Virus record (IMG/VR): IMGVR_UViG_3300026321_000004
Span: 1-47,975 of that record
Length of the DNA stretch: 47,975 bases
From: a virus
Strand: one strand, 5' to 3'
The stretch's first letter is position 1. Every line of letters begins with the position of its first letter. The notes beneath the pieces are model-generated. The model did not search any database and was not told the origin of the DNA. It saw only the letters and a program-made list of their open reading frames with translations. Positions 21,301-25,875 of this stretch are shown here, in pieces. The translations under genes were made by a program, and so were the position numbers.

Positions 21301-21919
21301 TGATGGTGGAACACAATTCCAGAAGACAGTTAGAAATAGTGGACAAATTCAATCTAGTATCGCAACTGGTACTGCACCAATTTCTGTTAGTTCTACAACT
21401 GTATGTCCTAACTTGAACGCTGATCTACTTGATGGTTATTCAGCACTTAATCTTCCATATTTCCAGTCAACTGTTAACACATGGTTGAATGATGCTGGCG
21501 GTCAACCAAGATTCTACTTCTCTAATAATGCTGATACATACTTCAGATCAGGTTCTGATTACTATTATAGAAATGATGCCAACACAGGTATTGGATCTCT
21601 TAATGATAATGGTTGTTGGACATTCTATTCAGGTAGTGACAGAGTACAATCATCATATGGTTTACAAGTTGACCAACTGAATGGTATTAACTTAAATGCT
21701 TCTGAAGGTTTATCCAGCGGTCAGAAGTCCACAGTTCTAAGAGCAGGTGGAGACAAACTTTGGATTGATACCTACGGAGTATTCAGACGTAATAGAACAA
21801 CTGTTGCTGAGAACATCCAAGTAAATAACGGAGACAACTGTATGAGCGCAGGTCCAATCACTATAAATAATGGTACGACAATTGCGATTAATAACGGTGG
21901 ATCCTGGAGTATTGTTTAA
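9362..21919 (+). CDS. Giant modular tail fibre / adhesin (4185 aa)
   Basis: An AGGGA sequence 4 bases upstream supports the start. Residues about 20-100 contain the small IDFTSGGETDGQYTVTKVDDD module shared with the 2403-aa fibre. Residues about 234-345 are the entry turns of a pectate-lyase-like beta-helix (GRVYVSATIGSDLNDGRSA, PRNCSLIGDNLRRVIMRPQN). A resumption of helix-like sequence (SMVANAFTIICFGGTAYNVT, NDGYTQLVSVFAIFC) appears only at about residue 2450. The region between holds tandem Cys-containing repeats of about 100 residues and three copies of a CxDDxxxxL...GGN module. Residues about 2500-3300 contain GxGY repeats. The last 800 residues carry four LDAxxLDG fibre motifs and a MWHAGNDG motif. 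It is probably one of the longest virion proteins of this phage, contacting the host surface. Confidence 0.85.
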   Translation: MALKINSDQQRIQASGITPTGNWVNSTYSRTVTGTVNILSVAHGFIGSEKLYIDFTSGGETDGQYTVTKVDDDNLQFTSTNLGVITAGNTCSYKRVRSLSIQGDSSIEMSVGVDANEKDAITLNVNPQNNIRVGVNTTDPQYELDVEGQIRTTRSIISDTAQVVNLDIQTIINPALALRAPNLINYEDTDVTSDTFGTTFYPTADTPPLTDQSRRVATTDFVYKVATNDTGGRVYVSATIGSDLNDGRSAARPVKTVKKAAQIAYTLQKAQPDPSDEYVSLIVSGGEYFEDNPISLPRNCSLIGDNLRRVIMRPQNADRHMIKASNETYVFGVVFRDALQNSSDPQSTVIHTWKYAFVFDDKQRMYYEPELGQVPAIPGDKFRGDNTFKITFTNHTGNNTTLQVGYFVQGGSSGTLGTIQTVNFTGPVASPYSTGSVEILITSGVNDVFQDAEKIFYDAVAANIVTDLQNSPSDRFDVADAESLRPELETISNQIYQHTVNSERETVAFPADATKVNITTDTITITGHTLKTGDQVYYQRDENAAALGGLIDSTLYYVRSVTANSIQLFDTWINATTTTSTTGRKDITAVSPDTSLHLFTTGAVMPEGNHIFIDTHQYATGDGVVYRQSKMGGITGLTDGTTYYIYKENNNWVRFAASAANALLKDAQGNDNPTTITFSTTGSGYQRFEDATKILSINTIDTSLATQQTYNGPTFTLAGTSYHDYEVGQEVMLYGFVSSAFNFGGSVNSSWSLAANGEVTVELSTVDNGLTTAIFNNWISLGQCGVKFNFSGAGSEALSKTYHISNISLGAGAPSLPGNTALGMGYAKYNSSNTTATFVLKAANIQSTTNTATASGSTVSILDNVEDLNGRKYITNRIERADGYSLQFVIRASISVFETTLNPTGNQAVISTSNYVLASLRNSPYGFTKISQTARFRDGAESIRKNQEFITEEAYGYVKSHYEKSSTRSSTLVIGPTTFSALGETFTHPITSWSTAYNKLTVKVNTGHNLHRGFQNHAHTYNGGTANNAITITQGSVNKNVTGATYDPVTGDLVLTIGAHSYTTANTLTIANGSLSFTCSKDNNATSHTYPRATDPAYGATLAIKAVDAAGTVTVNVGVSAGVKIAGSGTAAINGTWAISDIVDHRTFVLDLGETTLATATTGTDGTFADIRKPYRTPNSFPVNNKQADAAELLAANAEMIAEVAVEKMVADTGYSVPTGNTACTDDIKDFLQKSLYHNLKWGGNDRVYDAANYFLKDVTTSNQSKYVAAFNNAKGYAAKVIRNLPILRHPHTTHPQIFESITLDRATYGTLPNLVQDAGNLINVNNKFISEEAVERFISSLTDVPVDAVSGNDITINALNGTTSTNTTAHTWVGLSSYQFTPTGGSYEPLTGFMTLTIAGHPFLDGDRVKFAQESLKFTCDVDGDTAIKSYPRTTDPFYDKWLGVQKVDANNIKVNVGKAKTDVSNHTWSSATSNAVTRAVVYNDTGFTQHTVTGAAYEPITGILTLTIPGHGFTAGEKVQVAQDSLTFTCSMDDNFSKHTYPRSTDPALNVWKSISQVTNDTFQINVGTTPPVTYTPTNAVYAPATGLMELTIGNHSLATPTSHTVTGATLENATGIMTVTINDHGFQEGDKINVAVGSITMSCDYGGSGNESYPKAGQYADGKWLNIWDVTANTFKFDCTGGVALTVNNAHTFVSATASGLKHVKENIQLTNGAITFKCAADGNSTEHSYPRVSVDSHTATTGTTYNPTTGIMKVTTTAAHGMRNGDWVKLAENSITFSCAFGGASGPAAQKAYPRSSDPIAGKWQKVRNVTASTFEIQVLSSVPSTNTDTHTFVSATTGGITQKRDKSYQTAIPIVSTTGTTITIDVGISSNNTAHVYQSALNNSVITGGNYAHTFVSAVSNGIKRSTASSITNYLPSTGTYNSTSGALVLTIGSNNLTAPTTHTATAGAYNPSTGIMTVTINSHGFKAGDKVKFAVGAISFSCTHGGGGTTAYPRSTDPIADKWINCFNVTANTFDVLVLDTIPSTNTTTHTYQTAAADAISHATSTVRIAVESLQLSCTHGGGGTSSYPRATDPIANPRFTIPNHNQDCKDDCSDVLRAVAYNLVNGGNDAVYDHAGYFVGTTHVDGEEFQARAVFEIASEVTQQVIANETVNIKGWHGIEQTKDLTITVDVDGCTTPKSTVDTLFSIVEQAIVTDSLSHATDTVASTPTCTDVVSAVDTFFGILTTALGTDGSYGNLNAVTRTFSPGDQQCLDDILHVLRAFQYDLRYGGNSKTVEAANLYISSGAISHVTEEVDYTRAIFAYAKELSILAIRNNLEAGFFSNISPESNGSITVDASAPECANVVSALTTNWGILDNVLSSATLYSGTVTNPDPLIAEQDANKYTFPLLNIFLDLPIIEASPYIQNSSLISFLGGSGCDIDGAKCATPNVPRPGLKLNSQGNTVAQFDPQGKSMVANAFTIICFGGTAYNVTNDGYTQLVSVFAIFCQDGIVCQSGGYASVTNSASNFGTYSLRATGIRNEPYSFDIGVIDSITNDLDGNGVETGRQVIQVSGTTLTNRPTEDYIIRIGDVSPTDPAVEHIILETEIVSGAPGTQIVAKITTNRSMDYTLDASPNTRYRYADGNLSGLVNKAIKFHRPSVVNSSSHTWEFSGSGNTYAALPQNGGFGLGTAYEASEQSFGQVYTSGTNEFGDFKVGNFVTIYNRTGAISFVGTVSISELSSIKIVGGDITITGFSSDDNLGGTFASDALLPTQASVKDYISNNLGPYLNQPYSTNAVPSALVQLTSSGKINIDQIPALRPFNITSVTSQAERLAIEDASAGDIAIETTATAFSVAPAGVNTSAETVTITGHGTNTGDGLTYTEGTTAIGGLSTNTKYFVVKIDADTVKLATTSSNATNNQTIDLTGQGSGTHTFTTDGTAISYILENDLESQFLAFTPNQNYSFANGSILTGSSTTARGTVQSYNDGQIYNFVISNGGDSYSGDFALTISAPDSGSGVQAAATANVTSGVVTKVTITNAGSGYYNQPTVTPQVSSGTTATIAAQIEGRVNIDIANNIKFDAGDYILDGAAANEGTGTYAQSGTTITINENGHNLSNAALAYLDFTSGGSNDGFYTISLVNANQYTVTSASSGTNSGNVSRKRIVDLTRVLNTSASNAANWTQLTSTNIDASNIVAGVVDPERLANKGTSNSYTFLRGDSSWEYALQSIRPTTQDCVVVGGSLTDSTYIDSITITNGGTNYTNGTYQNIPLEGGNVSISDNGVARATYIVAGGVITSATVTDSGTGYTAGFSVTIPSELGGGSGAILAAVKGSINRAFGNIEIDIRKGDNLTPAATVYGNYGVFKFRKDVANQAIGNQDQGGFLIDNNGQVAIDQGAGSKLNADRLDGNEGAFYQNAGNLTAGTLDPARLANTTYNISISGTADTANRIFNETASLTSNPSPSQAANGISAALRNNSATGLTDGGTTHGIMTYRREATGSAAIQIGYTDNDNLWLRGNTGGNAVYGNWSKIWSGNNDGAASGLDADKLDGSQGLWYQSGYNVGNTRAGSHPIGDMFLPEVLGQDKMVFENFYVNDSGLKYTLYIPDYHARTGANGNILPSGTYTIYSDVGATNNIGSIVVDANGVTEATHTSGEIYTLVTGTITFVGNNTNANIYVFGPNPGTKWTVSSSNLISGGSSTVIGLRDAAAGAKLQIGKASVSTTPTVDFRSSGQAPDYDVQFIISGGNTNNGNGTLRINTGDVTVNGNTMWHAGNDGSSSQLDAHYLDGFTQSTSASANTIARRDASGHLTVNDLTGDQGIFTNTGTSTLSLADGNGITLGKSGTNVLALKGKNQSSEGYVRFGSDTKYFGFNNTYLYYGTTGTNTTMVWRGENVGIGNQANNPSALLHLYSDSSATSTELRISAGSSGTNNNADPQIRFTGQADGTSEGFLMRYDNSVGDFYFDQVWTGLGDSSAAIRFRVETDGTPKEAFYIRGDGGTQFQKTVRNSGQIQSSIATGTAPISVSSTTVCPNLNADLLDGYSALNLPYFQSTVNTWLNDAGGQPRFYFSNNADTYFRSGSDYYYRNDANTGIGSLNDNGCWTFYSGSDRVQSSYGLQVDQLNGINLNASEGLSSGQKSTVLRAGGDKLWIDTYGVFRRNRTTVAENIQVNNGDNCMSAGPITINNGTTIAINNGGSWSIV
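12484..15606 (+). repeat. Tandem ~100-residue Cys-containing protein repeats in the giant fibre
   Basis: Units begin near 12484, 13511, 13841, 14180, 14590 and 15206, with shortened units near 14093 and 15122. The consensus is Y-x-P-x-T-G-I-M-T-L-T-I-x-x-H-G-F, a few residues, G-D-x-V-K-x-A-x-x-S-I-x-F-x-C, then YPRSTDPxxxKWxxVxxVTxxTFxIxV. Each full copy keeps one Cys and the YPR(S/A/T)TDP-like segment. The copies differ widely at DNA level, so duplication is not recent. They may stack as beta-domains along the fibre shaft. Confidence 0.75.
19519..21440 (+). repeat. Four LDAxxLDG fibre motifs
   Basis: The motif (L/K)(N/D)A(D/H)xLDG occurs at about 19519, 19945, 20657 and 21413, each followed by an aromatic-rich stretch such as GAFYQNAGN, GLWYQSGYN or ALNLPYFQS. 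Such motifs recur in T4-like distal tail-fibre shafts. They mark the C-terminal, probably host-proximal part of the 4185-aa protein. Confidence 0.6.
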
Positions 21920-21925
21920 AGAATT

Positions 21926-22867
21926 ATGAGTACACTAAGCGTTCATGATTTGCAAGGGTTCTCTACGTATAGTAATAACGTAAGAATACCTAGTGGTCAT
22001 AAATTAAGAATTGAAGGTAATTTGAAACTACCAGAATGGACTACTGCATCTAGACCCTCTGCTGAAACTGGGTTGATCGGATGGAATAGTTCATTGTCTG
22101 TATTTGAAGCTTATAATGGAACTGAATGGGTTCCTGTTGGTGACTCAAAACCAGATGGAAGTTCTGCTGATAAAGCATTCGATAAAGCAATGGATGTTAT
22201 GACTAACCTTTCTAACCCTGCTACGGGTTGGTATTGGGTTAAGATTAATGGGGTTGCTAAGAAACAATGGCTTGATACTTCATATGATGGTGGTGGATGG
22301 ACTATGGTGGCAAGTAATGTAATGAATATTTCTATTCCTGCATTAACTTACGCACAAGCAGCAACATCTTCTGACCATTGGGTAAGTAGTGGTGCTTCAT
22401 GGGGTAGTGGAGATCCTAAACAGTATGCTGCCTGGATGGGTTTGGATGGTTGGCAAGGAATTGCTAGTGGAAATAATAATCAAAGAGAAGTTGTTTTCTA
22501 TGTTGCTGGATCAAGTGTTCCTTTAGGATCTACTGGTTCACACAGTAAGAGGGCAAGATGGAAATGGACAGGTTGGGGTGCTAACTATGATTGGGTAGGA
22601 GAAAACAGTCTTAACGTTGAGTTGGGAGGCACACCTGGTGTTTGGGCATATCATATATCAAATAATTATAACTTTACTACTACCGATAGAGACCAAGACC
22701 AGTATGGCGGCAACTGCGCCAACTTATATAATGCTTCACCATGGTGGTATGGATCATGTTGGTCTGGAAACTTCTGGGGTGGAAATGGATCTGGTTATCA
22801 GAATGCTCCTTTCTGGAATGGTTCTGGTAGTGACTACTTTAACTATGGAGCATATTACGTAAGATAA
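21926..22867 (+). CDS. Adhesin with C-terminal fibrinogen-like domain (313 aa)
   Basis: Residues 35-72 (PEWTTASRPSAETGLIGWNS, then FEAYNGTEWVPVG) form an attachment-type segment also seen in other fibres here. Residues about 95-313 match the layout of a fibrinogen-related (FReD) domain: GWYWVKINGVAKKQW (101-115), GGGWTMVAS (122-130), FTTTDRDQDQYGGNCANLY (250-268, the calcium-loop region) and WWYGSCWSGNF (273-283). The first conserved Cys of the family appears replaced by Trp115. C264 and C278 are present and could pair. FReD domains bind glycans and acetylated sugars in animals; binding to host-surface sugars is inferred here. The gene starts 6 bases after the giant fibre and overlaps the next gene by one base (TAATG). 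Confidence 0.75.
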   Translation: MSTLSVHDLQGFSTYSNNVRIPSGHKLRIEGNLKLPEWTTASRPSAETGLIGWNSSLSVFEAYNGTEWVPVGDSKPDGSSADKAFDKAMDVMTNLSNPATGWYWVKINGVAKKQWLDTSYDGGGWTMVASNVMNISIPALTYAQAATSSDHWVSSGASWGSGDPKQYAAWMGLDGWQGIASGNNNQREVVFYVAGSSVPLGSTGSHSKRARWKWTGWGANYDWVGENSLNVELGGTPGVWAYHISNNYNFTTTDRDQDQYGGNCANLYNASPWWYGSCWSGNFWGGNGSGYQNAPFWNGSGSDYFNYGAYYVR

Positions 22868-23148
22868 TGGCACAAGCACTAGACGAGTTTAGATTAACTT
22901 ACACCAAGTTAAAGTTAGTGAAGAATAAGCGAGTAGCTATTCCTCAAAATAATAATGTATATGCATTTCGATATACCTTTGAATGGTATAACGGTACAAC
23001 TAAGGTAAATAGTGAGAAGCTATTAATACCTGCTGATGAGTACCTACTACCCGATGAGGACTATGACATGGATGTTATCATTGAACAAAAGAAAGGTGCT
23101 GGAGTAACTTTTGCCGATGGGTTTAGTATTGAGGAGGTAGAAGTCTAA
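22867..23148 (+). CDS. Small hypothetical protein (93 aa), fibre cassette
   Basis: The start codon overlaps the preceding stop (TAATG), and the stop overlaps the next start in the same way, so translation is probably coupled through three genes. The sequence is basic at the N-terminus (LKLVKNKRVAIPQ), has a central aromatic strand (YAFRYTFEWYNGTTKVNSEK) and ends acidic (LLPDEDYDMDVIIEQ, FSIEEVEV). No Cys and no membrane segment are seen. The compact strand-rich pattern and location between two adhesins suggest a fibre assembly factor or minor subunit. The family is not recognised. Confidence 0.6.
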   Translation: MAQALDEFRLTYTKLKLVKNKRVAIPQNNNVYAFRYTFEWYNGTTKVNSEKLLIPADEYLLPDEDYDMDVIIEQKKGAGVTFADGFSIEEVEV

Positions 23149-24311
23149 TGGCATCAAGAATTAAGGTTGATGAAGTAACCAATTTAAACCAGAGTGGGGC
23201 AGTTAGTTTTCCTACTGGTGGTGCTAATTTTAATGGTGCTTTAGATGTTACTGGAAATATTGATTTCTCAGGAACCCTATTACAAAACGGACAACCATTT
23301 GTAACTTTACCCACTCAAGATGCTTCTAACCTCGGTAGAGTTTTGAGGTCTGGTGGTACATCTGGTAATGCATATTGGGATGAAGGTAATGAGGGAACTT
23401 CAGAAGGTTCTGCTCAAGCATCATATAAAGCTGGATTTGATATTACTAGAGGATATAGTCAGTGTGGATATCGTGGAGGTAGTTCTTGGAAGAACGTAAA
23501 CAGACTTCAACATTCTACATTCTCTCAGACTAACTTAGGAGACTTGACTACATGGTCAGGTGCTTATATTGACTCTGCACAGAACTCAGCATTTAAGAGT
23601 TTTATATTTGCTACAGGTGATAGTTGGAACGCAACTACTAGTTCAGTATCTACTATCAGTATGGTTACAGAAACTAATACTGGTGCTGGAACTGCAATGT
23701 CATCCTCCAGAAACAGATGTACATGTTTAAAGAAAGACTTTAACATTGCATATGTCCATGGTGGTAATAGTTCTCAAATAACAAGGTATAATTTATCTAC
23801 TGCATCTAGTGCTCAAGCAACAACTCACCCTAATGGTGATCAGAACAACCCTGCAGGTGGACAAGGTGCTACAGTAGGATGGATCAAACAAGGTTCTGGA
23901 CAGAACTTCAATTTTGCTACGGAAACATTCCACAGCTGGGCAGATAACCCAGGTACGGATGGTACTAACAAAACTCTTTCAAGTAGAAATGGTTTCATGT
24001 ACTGGAACACTGGTGGTGGTTATCGTACTGGTAATGATTGGCATGTAAGAGACTCTTACAATGGTGGTCGTAGAGCAAGTGTCAGTAAGAATGGCATAAC
24101 AACTGGTGAGGAAACGATGCATACTGGAAACGAGTATGGATTTATTTGTGGTCAGTATGATGGTAACCAGAATAACAATGGTTATCTATTTACTTACGCA
24201 AGTCACAGTTTCCAAAGAGATAGTCGAATGGATAGTTTAGGTACTAGTGGAAGGGCATCTGGTGCTGCTTCTGAATACGGTACTCTAATGTACGGTTATA
24301 CGGGGATGTAA
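23148..24311 (+). CDS. Tail fibre-like protein (387 aa)
   Basis: The N-terminus MASRIKVDEVTNLNQSGAVS, then PTGGANFNGALDVTGNIDFS, is a typical short fibre-anchor segment of marine T4-like phages. After residue 90 the protein has repeated aromatic/Gly motifs, including ITRGYSQCGYRGGSSWKNVN, KSFIFATGDSWNATTSS, FNFATETFHSW and GFICGQYDGNQNNNGYLF. These resemble blades of a repetitive beta domain such as a propeller, but too few residues are diagnostic to assign one. Three Cys (in QCGYRG, RCTCLKK) fall in this part. The start overlaps the upstream stop by one base and an unrecognised gene follows after 2 bases. A receptor-binding or decorating fibre is the likely role. Confidence 0.7.
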   Translation: MASRIKVDEVTNLNQSGAVSFPTGGANFNGALDVTGNIDFSGTLLQNGQPFVTLPTQDASNLGRVLRSGGTSGNAYWDEGNEGTSEGSAQASYKAGFDITRGYSQCGYRGGSSWKNVNRLQHSTFSQTNLGDLTTWSGAYIDSAQNSAFKSFIFATGDSWNATTSSVSTISMVTETNTGAGTAMSSSRNRCTCLKKDFNIAYVHGGNSSQITRYNLSTASSAQATTHPNGDQNNPAGGQGATVGWIKQGSGQNFNFATETFHSWADNPGTDGTNKTLSSRNGFMYWNTGGGYRTGNDWHVRDSYNGGRRASVSKNGITTGEETMHTGNEYGFICGQYDGNQNNNGYLFTYASHSFQRDSRMDSLGTSGRASGAASEYGTLMYGYTGM

Positions 24312-24313
24312 CA

Positions 24314-25081
24314 ATGTCAGAGACAGTGAAACTAAAGTACTTTATAGGCAGAAGATGTGATGAGATTGACTGGATTAGCACAGCCAATATCATTTGGAAC
24401 ATGTATGGTGTCTGTGTATTTTCTGTAGAAGAGAAATGGGCTAGAGATCTTTATACGCTACCTCGTTCATTTGAAGAGATTAGTGAGGATCTAGGTAGAT
24501 GGGGAACCAAGCACTTCGGTGAAATTCGTGCTGTAGTTAAGGTTACAGATGAAGATCCTCTATCTGAGGATGATATGTATTCATTGGAAGAGAAGGATGG
24601 TAAGACCATTATAGAACTTCCTCAAGAAAGAATTGATGCTGCTATCGAGTTTATGAAGGTATCGGCAAAACTCATTATTGAAGATCAATATGATCGTAAA
24701 TTTTTAACAATCAAGTCAAGAGATTCTAAGTTGGAACAGTTCTTGTGGGAAGCACAGGTACGGGAATCTAACAATCTTGACGGTGAGACACCAGTTATAG
24801 ATAGTATTGTAGCCGCAAAAGGATCCAAAAAGGAAGATGTTGCTGCTGGTATATTAGCTGGTTCCGCAGCATTTAAAGAAAAAGTAGTAGTTCTTTATGC
24901 AGAGATGCTTAAGATCAAGCAAGAATTCACATCTTGTGCTACAATTAAAGAACTGAATGTTCTCTGGCAGAAATATATGGGTATACCTGTACCTAATGAT
25001 CAAGCTAAAGAACTAGATGAGGTACATGAAGAAGGTGGTGTACTAACAATCAACGCAGTTGATCCTGGCCTGAAAGTCTAA
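24314..25081 (+). CDS. Hypothetical protein, mixed alpha/beta (255 aa)
   Basis: The ATG follows the preceding stop by 2 bases (TAACAATG). Residues 1-60 (MSETVKLKYFIGRRCDEIDW, then STANIIWNMYGVCVFSVEEK) look globular. Residues about 105-150 are helical and charged. Residues about 165-230 contain an alternating helical stretch (KGSKKEDVAAGILAGSAAFK, then EKVVVLYAEMLKIKQEFTS). The composition is unlike the Thr/Gly-rich fibres on either side, so it is probably a non-structural or baseplate-internal protein. No catalytic motif or family is recognised. It lies directly upstream of another unrecognised helical protein, suggesting they work together. Confidence 0.65.
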   Translation: MSETVKLKYFIGRRCDEIDWISTANIIWNMYGVCVFSVEEKWARDLYTLPRSFEEISEDLGRWGTKHFGEIRAVVKVTDEDPLSEDDMYSLEEKDGKTIIELPQERIDAAIEFMKVSAKLIIEDQYDRKFLTIKSRDSKLEQFLWEAQVRESNNLDGETPVIDSIVAAKGSKKEDVAAGILAGSAAFKEKVVVLYAEMLKIKQEFTSCATIKELNVLWQKYMGIPVPNDQAKELDEVHEEGGVLTINAVDPGLKV

Positions 25082-25098
25082 CTATTTAATTCTACACT

Positions 25099-25875
25099 AT
25101 GTCAAATTTAATAACGTCAGACCAAGTTGAGGATTGGGTAGAGAACTCAATGCACTATGGGATGACAAGGGAGCAAATCAAGAATTTTGTCATCAATGGT
25201 AATGTAACAGATTTCAAACAACTTCGACAGGTCTTAGTAGAGATCGAAAGTAGAAATCATGAGAGAAAGAAAATTTCATATGACTTGCGAAGAAAGGAAA
25301 TAAAGATCAAACAATTAGAAGCAAAATTAGAAGTAGAAGATGACCCCTTTGAAAGGGAATTTATTGAATTAGATATTGCTGAATACAAATTAGACTGTGG
25401 TAAATTCAAAGTCAATATTCGTCAGTATGATAGTGAACTTCAACCTTTCATTGATTATATTAATAATAATTTCAGTAGTATTGAAGAAATGGAAAAGGCT
25501 GCTGAATATAATGAGGAGACTGAAAGGAAATATTGGATTGCTCGTATGGGTAAGCAAGCTGCCATTGACATCTATGCTACTGGTAGGATAGGTATTGGTA
25601 ATTTGGATTCTATTGCTATGATGCCAGAGGGTGATCAGATATATGCAGTTAATATTGCTATGCAATATGCTGGTCTTCTTAATGCTGGTGTTGCTAAGAT
25701 ACAGAATGAACTAAAACCATACTTAGATAAATTATTATCAGATGGTTCTGCCGCTAGACTTCCAACCTTTGATAGGATTGAGGATAACCTTAATCTTGAA
25801 CTCTTTAATAATTTGACAGGTAATACTAATGAGCAAAAAAGTCTTCAGTCTCCCAATCAACCCAAAGCTGAGTGA
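25099..25875 (+). CDS. Hypothetical protein with long coiled coil (258 aa)
   Basis: Residues about 45-130 form a strongly charged helical region (RNHERKKISYDLRRKEIKIK, then QLEAKLEVEDDPFEREFIEL) predicting a coiled coil. Residues 155-215 are a more hydrophobic globular part (GKQAAIDIYATGRIGIGNLD, then AVNIAMQYAGLLNAGVAKIQ). The C-terminus is polar (NTNEQKSLQSPNQPKAE). The last 47 bases overlap the start of the next gene in a different frame. The protein is unlike the fibres in composition. Its place between an unrecognised gene and the U32-like/methyltransferase gene offers no clear function. An assembly or scaffold role would fit but is not shown by the sequence. Confidence 0.65.
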   Translation: MSNLITSDQVEDWVENSMHYGMTREQIKNFVINGNVTDFKQLRQVLVEIESRNHERKKISYDLRRKEIKIKQLEAKLEVEDDPFEREFIELDIAEYKLDCGKFKVNIRQYDSELQPFIDYINNNFSSIEEMEKAAEYNEETERKYWIARMGKQAAIDIYATGRIGIGNLDSIAMMPEGDQIYAVNIAMQYAGLLNAGVAKIQNELKPYLDKLLSDGSAARLPTFDRIEDNLNLELFNNLTGNTNEQKSLQSPNQPKAE

